Part shown: positions 9,648-18,338 of the stretch, piece after piece
Numbering within the stretch: position 1 is the first letter of the stretch
Layout of the letters: every line of letters begins with the position of its first letter
From: Azospirillum tabaci
GTDB lineage: Bacteria; Pseudomonadota; Alphaproteobacteria; Azospirillales; Azospirillaceae
Direction of reading: 5' to 3'
Assembly (NCBI RefSeq): GCF_014596085.1
Contig: NZ_JACCJY010000004.1
Coordinates: 124,001-188,000 of the forward strand
DNA: 64,000 nucleotides
The notes under the pieces: model-generated
What the model was told of the DNA's origin: nothing
The model's database searches: none
What the model saw: the letters and a program-made list of their open reading frames with translations, nothing else
Program-made: the position numbers and the translations under genes

Positions 9648-10103
9648 TCAGATCGCCTGGGCGGCCAGCACCTCGCGCAGGCGCGTGGTCGTCTGCTCCA
9701 GGCGGTGGGCCAGGGAGCGCATGATCTCCAGCCCCATCTGGGGGAAGTCGGCGATCATCTGAAGGAAATGGTCCTTCGGCACGCACAGCGCCTCCAGATC
9801 GGAGCTGGCGCGGACGGTGGCGGTGCGCGGCACGTCGCACAGGATGGCGATCTCGCCGACGATTTCGTTGGAGCCCAGCGTCGCGACGGTCAGCGGCCCG
9901 CCGGGGCCGGTCACGATCACCTCGGCTTCTCCGCGCAGCAGGATGTAGGCACAGGTGCCCATCTCGTCCTGCTCGAACAGGATGTCGCCCGACCGGAAGC
10001 TCAGCCGTTCGCTGGTGAAGGCGAGAAGCTTGAGCTTGGAAGTGTCGATGTTGGCGAACAGGGGAATCCTGCGCAGGCAATTGACTTCTTCGGCGATGCT
10101 CAT
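9648..10103 (-). CDS. cyclic-nucleotide-binding (Crp/cNMP fold) domain protein
   Basis: A 151-residue stand-alone cNMP-binding domain. It shows LFEQDEMGTCAYILLRGEAEV, a partial phosphate-binding cassette IVGEIAILCDVPRTATVRA and a C-terminal helix ending at AAQAI, with no DNA-binding domain. A start at the ATG preceded by GAGGAGG (8 bases upstream) is preferred over a longer N-terminus. It lies 28 bases downstream of the degenerate ABC protein gene and 38 bases upstream of the glycosyltransferase gene, so the three probably form one operon. The protein may sense a nucleotide and act on its partners by contact; this is an inference from domain content and order. Confidence 0.86.
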   Translation of the reverse strand: MSIAEEVNCLRRIPLFANIDTSKLKLLAFTSERLSFRSGDILFEQDEMGTCAYILLRGEAEVIVTGPGGPLTVATLGSNEIVGEIAILCDVPRTATVRASSDLEALCVPKDHFLQMIADFPQMGLEIMRSLAHRLEQTTTRLREVLAAQAI

Positions 10104-10131
10104 GCCGTCTGCCTCCTCAACGTCGCCGGCT

Positions 10132-12771
10132 TTATTCGGCGGACACCAATTCATGCAACAACGTGCCGGGCCTGTTCAACTCATCGAAGCGGCCATGCTC
10201 GGCGATTCGACCGTCCTTCATCACAATGACTCGCTCGAACGCCCGTGCCAAGCCGGCACGCTGCAGAACCCACACAAGACCACATCCTTTGCGTTCCCCC
10301 AGGATCGCGGAATGCACCTTGCTCTGGCTGCTGGTGTCCAGCCCGCTCGTCGCCTCGCTCAGCACGAGCAGGTCCGGGCGCTTCAGCAGGGCGCGGGCCA
10401 GCGCCGCCTTCTGGCGCTGCGCGGCGGACAGGCGCGACCCGGCCACCCCCACCGGGTGTTCCAGCCCGACCTCCACGATGGTGTCGCGCAGGTGAAGCTG
10501 GTCCACCAGCTCCGCCACGATGCGGCCCACCTTGGATTGCACCTGCGCCTGCCCGTAGACCATCTTGCCGAACAGGATGTTGTCCTGGATGCTGGCCGCC
10601 GCGTTGTAGGCGTCCGGGTCGAAGAAGGCGACGGCGTGCTTCAGGTCGGCCGGCAGATCGCTGGCGAAGAGATGCCGCGCCTGCAGAAGCTTCTTTTCCA
10701 GGTCCGGCGTCATCAGGCCCAGACGGTGACGGGCGCCGATCAGCTTGAAGGGCAGGGTCATCAGCCGAGTCCGCTCCTCGGGCCGCAGCGCCCCCAGCCC
10801 CTCCTTCGCGGTGCGCGCCAGGATGGCCTGGTACTCCGGCAGCTCGGCGAAGCCGATGAAGGAGAAGCGCTCGAAGAACTCGTGGCCGGGCGGCAGGCCG
10901 GCGAACAGCTCGACCATGGTCTCCGCCACCTTGTGGCCGGTCTCCAGGATGGTGTCGGTCAGCCCCACCTTGTCCAGCACATGCAACATATAGGGATTCG
11001 ACGCCAGCGCGTCGGTCTGGAAGATCGGCCCCACCGGCGTGCCGAACAGCAGATTCTCCGCCAGCGTGGCGTTCGCGGCGTAGCGGTCGGGGTCGAAGCG
11101 CTCCACCAGCCGCCCCAGATCCGGGTTGTTCAGCATCATGGCGCGCATGGCGTCGCGCGCCTCCATCACACGGGCGGCCACGTCGGGGCGACGCTCCGGA
11201 TCGACGGTGCGGTTGAGGCCCATGCCGTACACGTCGTCCTGGAGTGACACCATCGTCACCACGCGCAGGATGCGGGCCTTCAAATCCTCCGGCCCGTCGC
11301 AGCCGGCGGCGGCGTAGTCGATCCAGTCGGCGTGCACGTCGTCGGTGGCGTTGCCGGACAGCACCGACTCGGTCATCCGCCTCTTGCGATGCTCTGCCGC
11401 TTCCTCGCTCTCGCCATTCTCACGCAGCGGCCGGTGGCGCAGCCCATAGACGAGGTTGTCATAGAGCGAGGCCGAGAACAGGTAGGGAGCGGCCCCGACA
11501 TAGGCGGCGCGCCGCCCGGTCACGCTCTCCGGCAGTTCCGCATAATCATGCTCGCCCAGCCGGATCTGCCCCGACGAGGGCAGCAGCACGCGCGCGGCGA
11601 GCTGTGCCAGCTCGTCCCGCCCGGAGCCGACGCCGATCAGCGCGGTGTGGGAGTCCAGCGGGATGTCGCAGGTCACCCCCTCCAGGATGGGCGAGCCGCC
11701 GTCCTCCCCGAACCCGACGTTGCGGAAGGACAGGCTGCCCTTGAACGGGACGTCCTCCTCCTCGCGCAGCAGGCGTTCGGCCAGCAGATCGGGGACGTGG
11801 AACTGCTCCACCACCTGCTCGTACTTGATCCGGTTGTCCTCCTTCTGCTGGTACCAGTCGAGGAGTTCCTTCCAAGGGGCGGCCAAGTCCTTGTAGGCGG
11901 CCAGCACGGCGACCAGCGCGCCGAAGGAGAGCTGGCCATGGATCACCAGATAACCGCCGATCGAATAGAAAAAGAACGGGGTCAGCTGGTTTATGAAATT
12001 GTTCAGAAATTTGACAAAAAACTTTCTTTGGTAAATCTCGAAACGGATGCGGTACACGTCGCCCAGGCGGTGGCTGAGATCGGCGAGATGCCAGGACGCC
12101 GTGTTGTGGGTGTGCACCTCCTGGATGCCGGACACCGTCTCGCCGATGCGGTCGGCGATCTGGCGCATGGCACGTACGCGCTGTTTGCCAAGTTGATTGA
12201 CCTTGCGCTGAAGCCGTGGGATGAGCCAGCCTTGGAACGGGTACAGCGACACCGCCGCTGCCCCCAGCACCGGATCCTGGACGAAGATGAAGGCGATGTA
12301 GACCAGCAGGGTGCCGCCCTGGAACACCGGGATGGCGATGGCGTCTCCGATGAAGCCGCCCAGCGGTTCGACCTCCGCCGTGATCATGGGGATGATCTCC
12401 CCGGACGACATCTTCCGGAAGCGGGGCAGGGGGAAGCGCAGGACGCGCACGTACAGTTCGTACCGCAGGCGGCGCAGCATCCGCTCGCCCAGGCGTCCCT
12501 TGTAGGTGTTTATGACATACTTGAACGCGCCGTTGACCAGCACCAAAGTCAGGAACAGTCCGCATAGGACGAACAGGTAAGTCACCTGATCGAGATGGAA
12601 GCCGAGGAAGGATTCAGGCAGCTTCTTCCCGGCAATCGCCTCGTTGACGATCCGCTTCGGAAGGTCGAGCGAGGCGTAGAGGAAGGGGAAGGACGCCAGG
12701 GTCATCAGGGTCAGCACGATCTGCTGACGGACGCTGTGCCGAAGGATGAATCGGAAGATGCTGGATTCCAT
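10132..12771 (-). CDS. ABC exporter-like protein with degenerate, expanded nucleotide-binding domain
   Basis: An 879-residue protein with an ABC-exporter membrane domain (residues 1-330, about six helices) fused to an unusually long nucleotide-binding-like domain (345-879). Every catalytic landmark is altered: Walker A reads GVGSGRDE (380-387) without Lys-Ser/Thr, the Q-loop reads GAAPYLF, the signature is LSAAQ (781-785), Walker B is LLVLSEAT (801-808) with Ser for Asp, and the H-loop position is Gln (VLQRAG). A ~300-residue insertion separates Walker A from the signature and holds two further copies of the post-Q-loop motif: FDPDRYAANATLAENLLFG (559-577) and FDPDAYNAAASIQDNILFG (717-735), echoing SASLYDNLVYG (433-443). 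It probably does not hydrolyse ATP normally; function unknown. Confidence 0.88.
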   Translation of the reverse strand: MESSIFRFILRHSVRQQIVLTLMTLASFPFLYASLDLPKRIVNEAIAGKKLPESFLGFHLDQVTYLFVLCGLFLTLVLVNGAFKYVINTYKGRLGERMLRRLRYELYVRVLRFPLPRFRKMSSGEIIPMITAEVEPLGGFIGDAIAIPVFQGGTLLVYIAFIFVQDPVLGAAAVSLYPFQGWLIPRLQRKVNQLGKQRVRAMRQIADRIGETVSGIQEVHTHNTASWHLADLSHRLGDVYRIRFEIYQRKFFVKFLNNFINQLTPFFFYSIGGYLVIHGQLSFGALVAVLAAYKDLAAPWKELLDWYQQKEDNRIKYEQVVEQFHVPDLLAERLLREEEDVPFKGSLSFRNVGFGEDGGSPILEGVTCDIPLDSHTALIGVGSGRDELAQLAARVLLPSSGQIRLGEHDYAELPESVTGRRAAYVGAAPYLFSASLYDNLVYGLRHRPLRENGESEEAAEHRKRRMTESVLSGNATDDVHADWIDYAAAGCDGPEDLKARILRVVTMVSLQDDVYGMGLNRTVDPERRPDVAARVMEARDAMRAMMLNNPDLGRLVERFDPDRYAANATLAENLLFGTPVGPIFQTDALASNPYMLHVLDKVGLTDTILETGHKVAETMVELFAGLPPGHEFFERFSFIGFAELPEYQAILARTAKEGLGALRPEERTRLMTLPFKLIGARHRLGLMTPDLEKKLLQARHLFASDLPADLKHAVAFFDPDAYNAAASIQDNILFGKMVYGQAQVQSKVGRIVAELVDQLHLRDTIVEVGLEHPVGVAGSRLSAAQRQKAALARALLKRPDLLVLSEATSGLDTSSQSKVHSAILGERKGCGLVWVLQRAGLARAFERVIVMKDGRIAEHGRFDELNRPGTLLHELVSAE

Positions 12772-12964
12772 AGCGCCATTCTACGCAAGGGGACGCCGGT
12801 GCCGGGAGCAGGCAGAAACCTTACCCCCTCTGCCGCTTGGCCGCTGAGGATATGGTGAGCCCGCAAGCGGTCCGCCGCCAATCCGGCGGCGGCACGACGC
12901 ACACCCGTTCATCGGCCAAGCCGCGGCCGGACACAAGAGGCCAATCGGGAGAGGTAGGAAGTCT

Positions 12965-14221
12965 ATGAGCGAACGTCCGACCTCGGGCCGCGTGCTCATC
13001 TACAGCCATGACACGTTCGGGCTCGGCCATCTCCGCCGCTGCCGGGCCATCGCTCATGCGCTGGTGGAGCGCTACAGCAACCTGTCCGTGCTGATCCTGT
13101 CCGGCTCGCCGATCGTCGGCAGCTTCGACTTCCGCACGCGGGTGGACTTCGTGCGCATCCCCGGCGTCATCAAGCTGCGCAACGGGGAATACACGGCGCT
13201 GAACCTGCATCTGGACATCGACGAGATCCTGTCCATGCGGGCCTCGCTGATCCGCCACACCGCGGAGATCTACCAGCCCGACCTGTTCATCGTGGACAAG
13301 GAACCGCTCGGCCTGCGCGGCGAGGTGCGGGAGACGCTGGAGCTTCTGAAGAGCCGCGGCGTGCCGCTGGTGCTGGGGCTGCGCGACGTGATGGACGAGC
13401 CGGCCCTGCTCGCCCCGGAGTGGGAGCGCAAGAAGGTCCTGCCGGCTCTGGAGAACCTGTACGACGAGCTGTGGGTCTACGGCCTGCCGCAGATCTGCGA
13501 CCCGCTGGAGGGCATCGACATGCCCCGGTCGGTGCGCGACAAGATGGTCTACACCGGCTACCTGCACCGCACCGTGCCGCCGGCGGTCCCGCACGGCCCC
13601 GGCCTGCCCGACGAGCCCTACATCCTGGTCACCCCCGGCGGCGGCGGCGATGGCGAGGCGCTGGTCGACTGGGTGCTGCGCGCCTACGAGAGCGATCCCG
13701 GCATCCCCTACCGCGCCGTGCTGGTGTTCGGCCCCTTCATGCAGCCGGACCTCCAGGCCGAGTTCCTGGCCCGCGCCGAGGCCCTGCCCAACGTCGAGGC
13801 CACCGCCTTCGAGGCGCGGATCGAGCGGCTGATGCAGGGGGCGGTGGGAGTGGTCGCCATGGGCGGCTACAACACCTTCTGCGAGATCCTTTCCTTCGAC
13901 AAGAAGGCGCTGATCGTCCCGCGCGAGGTGCCGCGGCGCGAGCAGACCATCCGCGCCGCCCGCGCGCAGGAGCTGGGTCTGGTCTCCGTCCTGATGGACG
14001 ACGGGGTGCGCGACGCCGCGGCGATGGCGGCGGCGCTGCGCCGGCTGCCCTGGCAGGCGCCGCCCTCCTCGGTGGTGGTGCCGGGCCTGCTCGGCGGATT
14101 GGAGAGCGTCAACCGCCTGTCGGCGCGCTACCTCCCGGACTCGGTCTCGGCCCCGACCCCGGGTCCGTCGCAGCCCCCTTGCGCGCCCGAGCGCCAGATG
14201 GCCGCCGGGGGCATCGCGTGA
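12965..14221 (+). CDS. MurG-like glycosyltransferase (GT28-type fold)
   Basis: A 418-residue GT-B glycosyltransferase beginning with YSHDTFGLGHLRRCRAIA, the GLGHxRR pattern of a MurG-related group, and carrying VTPGGGGDGEALV near 220 and GVVAMGGYNTFCEIL with VPREVPRREQTIRA near 300-325, the C-terminal nucleotide-sugar site. GGTAGGAAG precedes the ATG. It diverges from the degenerate ABC gene across a 193-base gap that must hold both promoters. Its stop overlaps the GTG of the next gene (GTGA). It is a paralogue by architecture of the transferase at 8440-9609, though the two are clearly diverged. Substrates are unknown. Confidence 0.85.
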   Translation: MSERPTSGRVLIYSHDTFGLGHLRRCRAIAHALVERYSNLSVLILSGSPIVGSFDFRTRVDFVRIPGVIKLRNGEYTALNLHLDIDEILSMRASLIRHTAEIYQPDLFIVDKEPLGLRGEVRETLELLKSRGVPLVLGLRDVMDEPALLAPEWERKKVLPALENLYDELWVYGLPQICDPLEGIDMPRSVRDKMVYTGYLHRTVPPAVPHGPGLPDEPYILVTPGGGGDGEALVDWVLRAYESDPGIPYRAVLVFGPFMQPDLQAEFLARAEALPNVEATAFEARIERLMQGAVGVVAMGGYNTFCEILSFDKKALIVPREVPRREQTIRAARAQELGLVSVLMDDGVRDAAAMAAALRRLPWQAPPSSVVVPGLLGGLESVNRLSARYLPDSVSAPTPGPSQPPCAPERQMAAGGIA

Positions 14222-15492
14222 CCGTTGCCGTCATCGTGAAGGGCTGGCCCCGCCTGTCGGAAACCTTCATCGCGCAGGAGATCCTGGGGCTGGAACGGCG
14301 GGGGTTGCGTCAACTGATCGTCAGCCTGCGTCAACCGACCGACAAGGCGGTGCACGAGCTGAACCGCCGCGTCACCGCCCCGGTGACCTATCTGCCCGAA
14401 TATCTGCACGACGCGCCCGCCCGCGTGCTGCGCGCCCTTGCCGCGGCGCGGCGGCGCCCCGGCTGGTCGGCGGCGCGGGCCGCCTGGCTGGCCGACCTGC
14501 GGCGCGACCCCAGCCGCAACCGCGTGCGCCGCTTCGGCCAAGCCTGCGTGCTGGCGGCGGAGCTGCCGGCGGACGTCACCTGGCTGCACACCCACTTCCT
14601 GCACACCCCGGCCAGCGTCGCGCGCTACGCGGCACTGCTGACCGGCCTGCCCTGGAGCTTTTCCGCCCACGCCAAGGACATTTGGACCTCCCCGGACTGG
14701 GACCTGCGGGACAAGCTGGCCGAGGCGCGCTGGGGCGTCACCTGCACCGCGCTCGGCCTCGCCCGCCTGCGCGCCCTGGCGCCGGAGCCGGACCGGGTGG
14801 AGCTGCTGTACCACGGCCTGGACTTCAGCCGCTTCCCCGGCCCGCCGGACGCGCGCCCGGCGCGCGACGGATCCGACCCCGCCGATCCCGTGCGGCTGCT
14901 GTCGGTCGGGCGGGCGGTGGAGAAGAAGGGCTTCGACCTGCTGCTCGACGCGCTGGCGCGCCTGCCGGCCGGGCTGCACTGGCGCTGGACCCACATCGGC
15001 GGCGGCGACCGGCTGGCGGCGCTGAAGGCGCAGGCGGCGGCGCTGGGGCTGGAGGGGCGGATCGACTGGCAGGGGGCGAAGGCCCAGGACGCGGTGATCG
15101 CCCAATACCGCCGCGCCGACCTGTTCGTCCTGCCCTGCCGCACCGCGCGCGACGGCGACCGCGACGGGCTGCCCAACGTGCTGATGGAGGCGCAGAGCCA
15201 GGGGCTGGCCTGTCTGTCCACGCGCGCCGCGGCGGTGGCGGAGCTGATCGAGGATGGGGTCACCGGCACGCTGGTGGACCCCGAAGACCCCGTCGCGCTG
15301 TCCGGCGCGCTCGAGTCGCTGATCCGCGAACCGGCCCGCCGCGCGGCGCTGGGTGCGGCGGGCGCCGCGCGGGTGCGGCGCGACTTCGGCAGCGACTCGG
15401 GCATCGGCCGGCTGCACGATCGTTTCACAATCGGAAATAGCCCGACGACTCTTGTGCCATTCGGAGGATGCTGTGCATTGCACGGCGGCTGA
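14218..15492 (+). CDS. GT4 family glycosyltransferase
   Basis: A 424-residue glycosyltransferase with the N-terminal motif GWPRLSETFIAQEI used by colanic-acid/amylovoran-type GT4 enzymes and the C-terminal donor-site pattern LSVGRAVEKKGFDLLLDAL, then ADLFVLPC and the E-x7-E-like segment DGLPNVLMEAQSQGL. The GTG start overlaps the stop of the upstream transferase by 4 bases, indicating coupling. The last ~20 residues after the helix ending DRF are atypical (Cys/Gly-rich, GGCCALHGG) and may be a non-homologous tail. Likely adds a sugar to an envelope or exopolysaccharide precursor on the cytoplasmic face. Confidence 0.85.
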   Translation: MTVAVIVKGWPRLSETFIAQEILGLERRGLRQLIVSLRQPTDKAVHELNRRVTAPVTYLPEYLHDAPARVLRALAAARRRPGWSAARAAWLADLRRDPSRNRVRRFGQACVLAAELPADVTWLHTHFLHTPASVARYAALLTGLPWSFSAHAKDIWTSPDWDLRDKLAEARWGVTCTALGLARLRALAPEPDRVELLYHGLDFSRFPGPPDARPARDGSDPADPVRLLSVGRAVEKKGFDLLLDALARLPAGLHWRWTHIGGGDRLAALKAQAAALGLEGRIDWQGAKAQDAVIAQYRRADLFVLPCRTARDGDRDGLPNVLMEAQSQGLACLSTRAAAVAELIEDGVTGTLVDPEDPVALSGALESLIREPARRAALGAAGAARVRRDFGSDSGIGRLHDRFTIGNSPTTLVPFGGCCALHGG

Positions 15493-15533
15493 CGACGGGA
15501 TAGAGTGCGGCTTTGCTCCACCTTTGCGACGTC

Positions 15534-16514
15534 ATGTCGAGTCTGTACGCCTCTTCCGAACCGGACGCCCTCTCCTTCATCGACTTCGACGACGACAGGG
15601 ACGCCGTGGCGACCAGCCACGAGCTGTCGCTGACGCGCAGCAAGCTGGGCGACATGCTCGATCTGCTGCCCGCCGGGCTGCTGATCCATCAGGAAATGGG
15701 CATCGTCTTCGCCAACCAGGAGGCGGCACGCATTCTGGGTCAGAGCGGCGACGCCCTGGTCGGACGCCACTTCCTGGATTTCGTCGAGGAATCGGGCATC
15801 GAGGACCAGCGGGACGCCTTCCTGCGTTGCCTGCGCAAACGCGAGCTGGTGCGGTCGCAGGACGGGGTGATGATGTCCGCCGACGGGCAGCGCACCTGCG
15901 TTCAGGTCAGCATGTCGCCCCTGCCTTGGGACGGGCTGCCGGTCATCTATGTCCTGATCAACGACGTGACGGCGCTGAAGGAGTCGGAGGAGCGTCTGCG
16001 CCGGCTCTCGATCACCGACCCGCTGACCGGCGTGTCCAACCGCCGCCACTTCGTCGAGGCGGCGGAGCAGGAGCTGGCCCGCGCCCGCCGTTATGGCCGG
16101 CCGGTCACCCTGCTGATGCTCGACCTCGACCATTTCAAGAGCATCAACGACAGCCATGGCCACGCCGTGGGGGACGAGGCGTTGCGGACCTTCACCGCCG
16201 CCTGCCGTGCCCTGCTGCGGGAAAACGACCTGCTGGGCCGCACCGGAGGGGAGGAGTTCGCCATCCTGCTGCCGGAGACCGACATCGCCGGGGCGCGCAT
16301 GGTGGCGGAGCGCATCCGCCGCCGCACGGCGGAACTGACCGTCCCAGCGGGGGACGAGGCGGTGCGCTTCACCGTGTCGATCGGCGTGGCCTGCTGCGCG
16401 GCGGGGACGCGCGACGTGGACGCCATGCTGTCCAGCGCGGACGAGGCGCTGTACCGCGCCAAGGCCGCCGGACGGAACCGGGTGGTCTGCGCGCGGGAAC
16501 CGACCCCCTTCTGA
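15534..16514 (+). CDS. PAS-GGDEF diguanylate cyclase
   Basis: A 326-residue soluble protein with a PAS domain (about 38-150, GLLIHQEMGIVFANQEAAR) and a GGDEF domain (about 155-322). The active-site motif is intact GGEEF (238-242). A product-inhibition I-site RxxD (R229-D232) lies exactly five residues ahead of it, so synthesis of cyclic di-GMP with feedback control is expected. The ATG at 15534 is preferred; an in-frame TTG at 15513 is an alternative. No membrane segment is present. Its placement between two GT4 genes suggests that c-di-GMP tunes the glycan pathway made here. Confidence 0.9.
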   Translation: MSSLYASSEPDALSFIDFDDDRDAVATSHELSLTRSKLGDMLDLLPAGLLIHQEMGIVFANQEAARILGQSGDALVGRHFLDFVEESGIEDQRDAFLRCLRKRELVRSQDGVMMSADGQRTCVQVSMSPLPWDGLPVIYVLINDVTALKESEERLRRLSITDPLTGVSNRRHFVEAAEQELARARRYGRPVTLLMLDLDHFKSINDSHGHAVGDEALRTFTAACRALLRENDLLGRTGGEEFAILLPETDIAGARMVAERIRRRTAELTVPAGDEAVRFTVSIGVACCAAGTRDVDAMLSSADEALYRAKAAGRNRVVCAREPTPF

Positions 16515-16545
16515 GTTTCCTTTCCATCACGACGCCGGGGCCGCG

Positions 16546-17748
16546 ATGCGCATCGCCTTCTACGCCCCGCTGAAATCCCCGACCCACCCGGTGCCCTCGG
16601 GCGACCGCCGCATGGCCCGGCTGCTGATGGCCGCGCTGGAGGGGGCCGGGCACAGGGTGACCCTGGCCAGCACCCTGCGCAGTTGGGACGACGGGCGCCG
16701 TCCGGGCCGGGCGGAGCGTCTGGCCGCGCTGGGCGCGCGCTGCGCCGACCGCCTGACGGCGCGCTGGCGGGACGACCCGCCGGACCTCTGGTTCACCTAC
16801 CACCTGTACCACAAGGCGCCGGACTGGATCGGCCCGGCGGTCAGCCGCCGCTTCGGCATTCCCTATGTGGTGGCGGAGGCGTCCTTCGCGGCCAAGCGCG
16901 CCATCGGCCCCTTCGCCGCCGGTCACCGCGCCGCCGAGGCGGCGATCCGGCAGGCCGCCGCCGTCGTCAACCTCGCCGGCCACGACGCGGAGGGGGTGCT
17001 GCCGCTGCTGCGGTCGCCGGACCGGCTGGTGCGGCTGCGCCCCTTTCTCGACACGCGCCCCTTCGCCGCCGCCGCCGTGGAGCGCGACCGGCACCGGGCG
17101 GCGCTGGCCGAGCGTTACGGTTTGAACCCGGACGTCCCGTGGCTGCTGGCTGTCGGCATGATGCGCAGCGGCGACAAGGAACGCTCCTACGAAATTCTGG
17201 CAAAAGCCCTCTCTCCCTCCCCCGCCCAGCGGGGGAGGGCCGTGGTGGGGGCAAGCGGTCCGCATCTGCTGATCGCCGGCGACGGCCCCGCTCGCCCTCG
17301 GATCGAGGCGTTGTTCGGGGGAGGCGCACTTGCCCCCACCCCAACCCTCCCCCGCCTTGCAGGGGAGGGAGTTGTGTTCCTTGGCCAGCAGGGTTCGGAC
17401 GCCCTCACCGCGCTCTACGCCGCCGCCGACCTGATGGTCTGGCCGGCGGTGAACGAGGCCTACGGCATGGCCCTGCTGGAGGCCCAGGCCGCCGGGCTGC
17501 CGGTCGTGGCGGGACGGACCGGAGGGGTACCGGACGTGGTGCGCGACGGGGTGACCGGCCTCCTGCCGCCGGTGGGCGACGCGGAGGCCTTCGCCGCCGC
17601 CGTCCGGGCGCTGCTCGACGACCCCGGGAAACGCCGCCACTTCGGCGAGGCGGCGCACCGCATCGCCGCGGCGGAGCACGATCTGACCAACGCGGTGAAG
17701 GTCCTGGACGGAGTCGTCCGGCGCGCCGCGCGGAAAGGGAGCCCATGA
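16546..17748 (+). CDS. GT4 family glycosyltransferase carrying two repeat-derived segments
   Basis: A 400-residue GT4 transferase (start IAFYAPLKSPTHPVPSGDRR; donor site LLAVGMMRSGDKERSYEIL, ADLMVWPAVNEAYGMALLEAQ). Two palindromic repeat copies lie in frame inside the C-terminal Rossmann domain: residues about 223-237 (LSPSPAQRGRAVVG) and 262-275 (APTPTLPRLAGEG). They bracket the core strand LLIAGDGPARP. The reading frame stays open, so the protein is presumably made with two extra loops. Its stop overlaps the next gene's ATG by 4 bases. Whether the enzyme remains active is unknown; the loops fall where GT4 proteins have surface turns. Confidence 0.85.
   Translation: MRIAFYAPLKSPTHPVPSGDRRMARLLMAALEGAGHRVTLASTLRSWDDGRRPGRAERLAALGARCADRLTARWRDDPPDLWFTYHLYHKAPDWIGPAVSRRFGIPYVVAEASFAAKRAIGPFAAGHRAAEAAIRQAAAVVNLAGHDAEGVLPLLRSPDRLVRLRPFLDTRPFAAAAVERDRHRAALAERYGLNPDVPWLLAVGMMRSGDKERSYEILAKALSPSPAQRGRAVVGASGPHLLIAGDGPARPRIEALFGGGALAPTPTLPRLAGEGVVFLGQQGSDALTALYAAADLMVWPAVNEAYGMALLEAQAAGLPVVAGRTGGVPDVVRDGVTGLLPPVGDAEAFAAAVRALLDDPGKRRHFGEAAHRIAAAEHDLTNAVKVLDGVVRRAARKGSP
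17211..17255 (+). repeat. palindromic repeat inside coding sequence, copy 1
   Basis: A perfect 11-base inverted repeat CCCTCCCCCGC (17215-17225) / GCGGGGGAGGG (17229-17239) followed by a GTGGGGGCAAG end. It matches the right-hand half of the 105-base element at 61.58 kb. It is read in frame through the GT4 gene. Confidence 0.85.
17329..17370 (-). repeat. palindromic repeat inside coding sequence, copy 2
   Basis: Begins CTTGCCCCCACC and continues into CCCTCCCC...GGGGAGGG (17345-17369), matching the left-hand half of the element at 61.58 kb. It lies in opposite orientation to copy 1, 73 bases downstream, and is also translated in frame. Confidence 0.85.
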
Positions 17749-18329
17749 CCGACCTCATCATCCTGCGCCACGGGCCGACCGCCTGGAACGCCGCGCACCG
17801 TCTCCAGGGCGGCATCGACGAGCCGCTGTCCGACGAGGGCCGGGCCCGAGTCGCGACCTGGAGGCTGCCGCCGGACGTGTTGGGCTATCGTTGGGTCGCC
17901 AGCCCGAAGCGGCGGGCCTGGGAGACCGCCCGGCTGCTCGGCCTCGACCCGGCGCCGGAACCGCGTCTGGTCGAGATGGGCTGGGGGGAATGGGAAGGCC
18001 GCCTGCTGGAGGAGCTGCGGGCGAGCGGCGCCCTGACCGCGGACCGCGAGCGGATGGGCCTCGACTTCCGGGCGCCGGGCGGGGAGAGCCCGCGCGACGT
18101 GCAGAGCCGGTTGATTCCCTGGCTGGCCGAGGTGGGCGCCGGAGGCGTGCCGACCGGGGCGGTGGCCCACAACGGGGTGATGCGGGCGCTCTACGCGCTG
18201 GCCACCGGCTGGGACATGGTGGGCAAGCCCGCCCACCGCCTGACCGACGGCTGCGCCCACCGCTTTCGGGTGGCGGAGGACGGGACGCCGTCGGTCGTGG
18301 CGATGAACGTGCCGCTGGCGGCGCGGTGA
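17745..18329 (+). CDS. histidine phosphatase family protein
   Basis: A 194-residue phosphoglycerate-mutase-like phosphatase. The N-terminal catalytic motif LRHGPTAWN (residues 7-15) supplies the phosphohistidine, EMGWGEWEG near 82 supplies the acid segment and VAHNGVMRAL near 143 holds the second His. It is coupled by a 4-base overlap to the upstream GT4 gene and ends the glycan run; the following gene, xthA, converges on it 9 bases away. Proteins of this size dephosphorylate varied small phosphorylated metabolites. A sugar-phosphate substrate would fit the neighbourhood but is not shown by sequence. Confidence 0.88.
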   Translation: MTDLIILRHGPTAWNAAHRLQGGIDEPLSDEGRARVATWRLPPDVLGYRWVASPKRRAWETARLLGLDPAPEPRLVEMGWGEWEGRLLEELRASGALTADRERMGLDFRAPGGESPRDVQSRLIPWLAEVGAGGVPTGAVAHNGVMRALYALATGWDMVGKPAHRLTDGCAHRFRVAEDGTPSVVAMNVPLAAR

Positions 18330-18338
18330 CTCAGCGGG

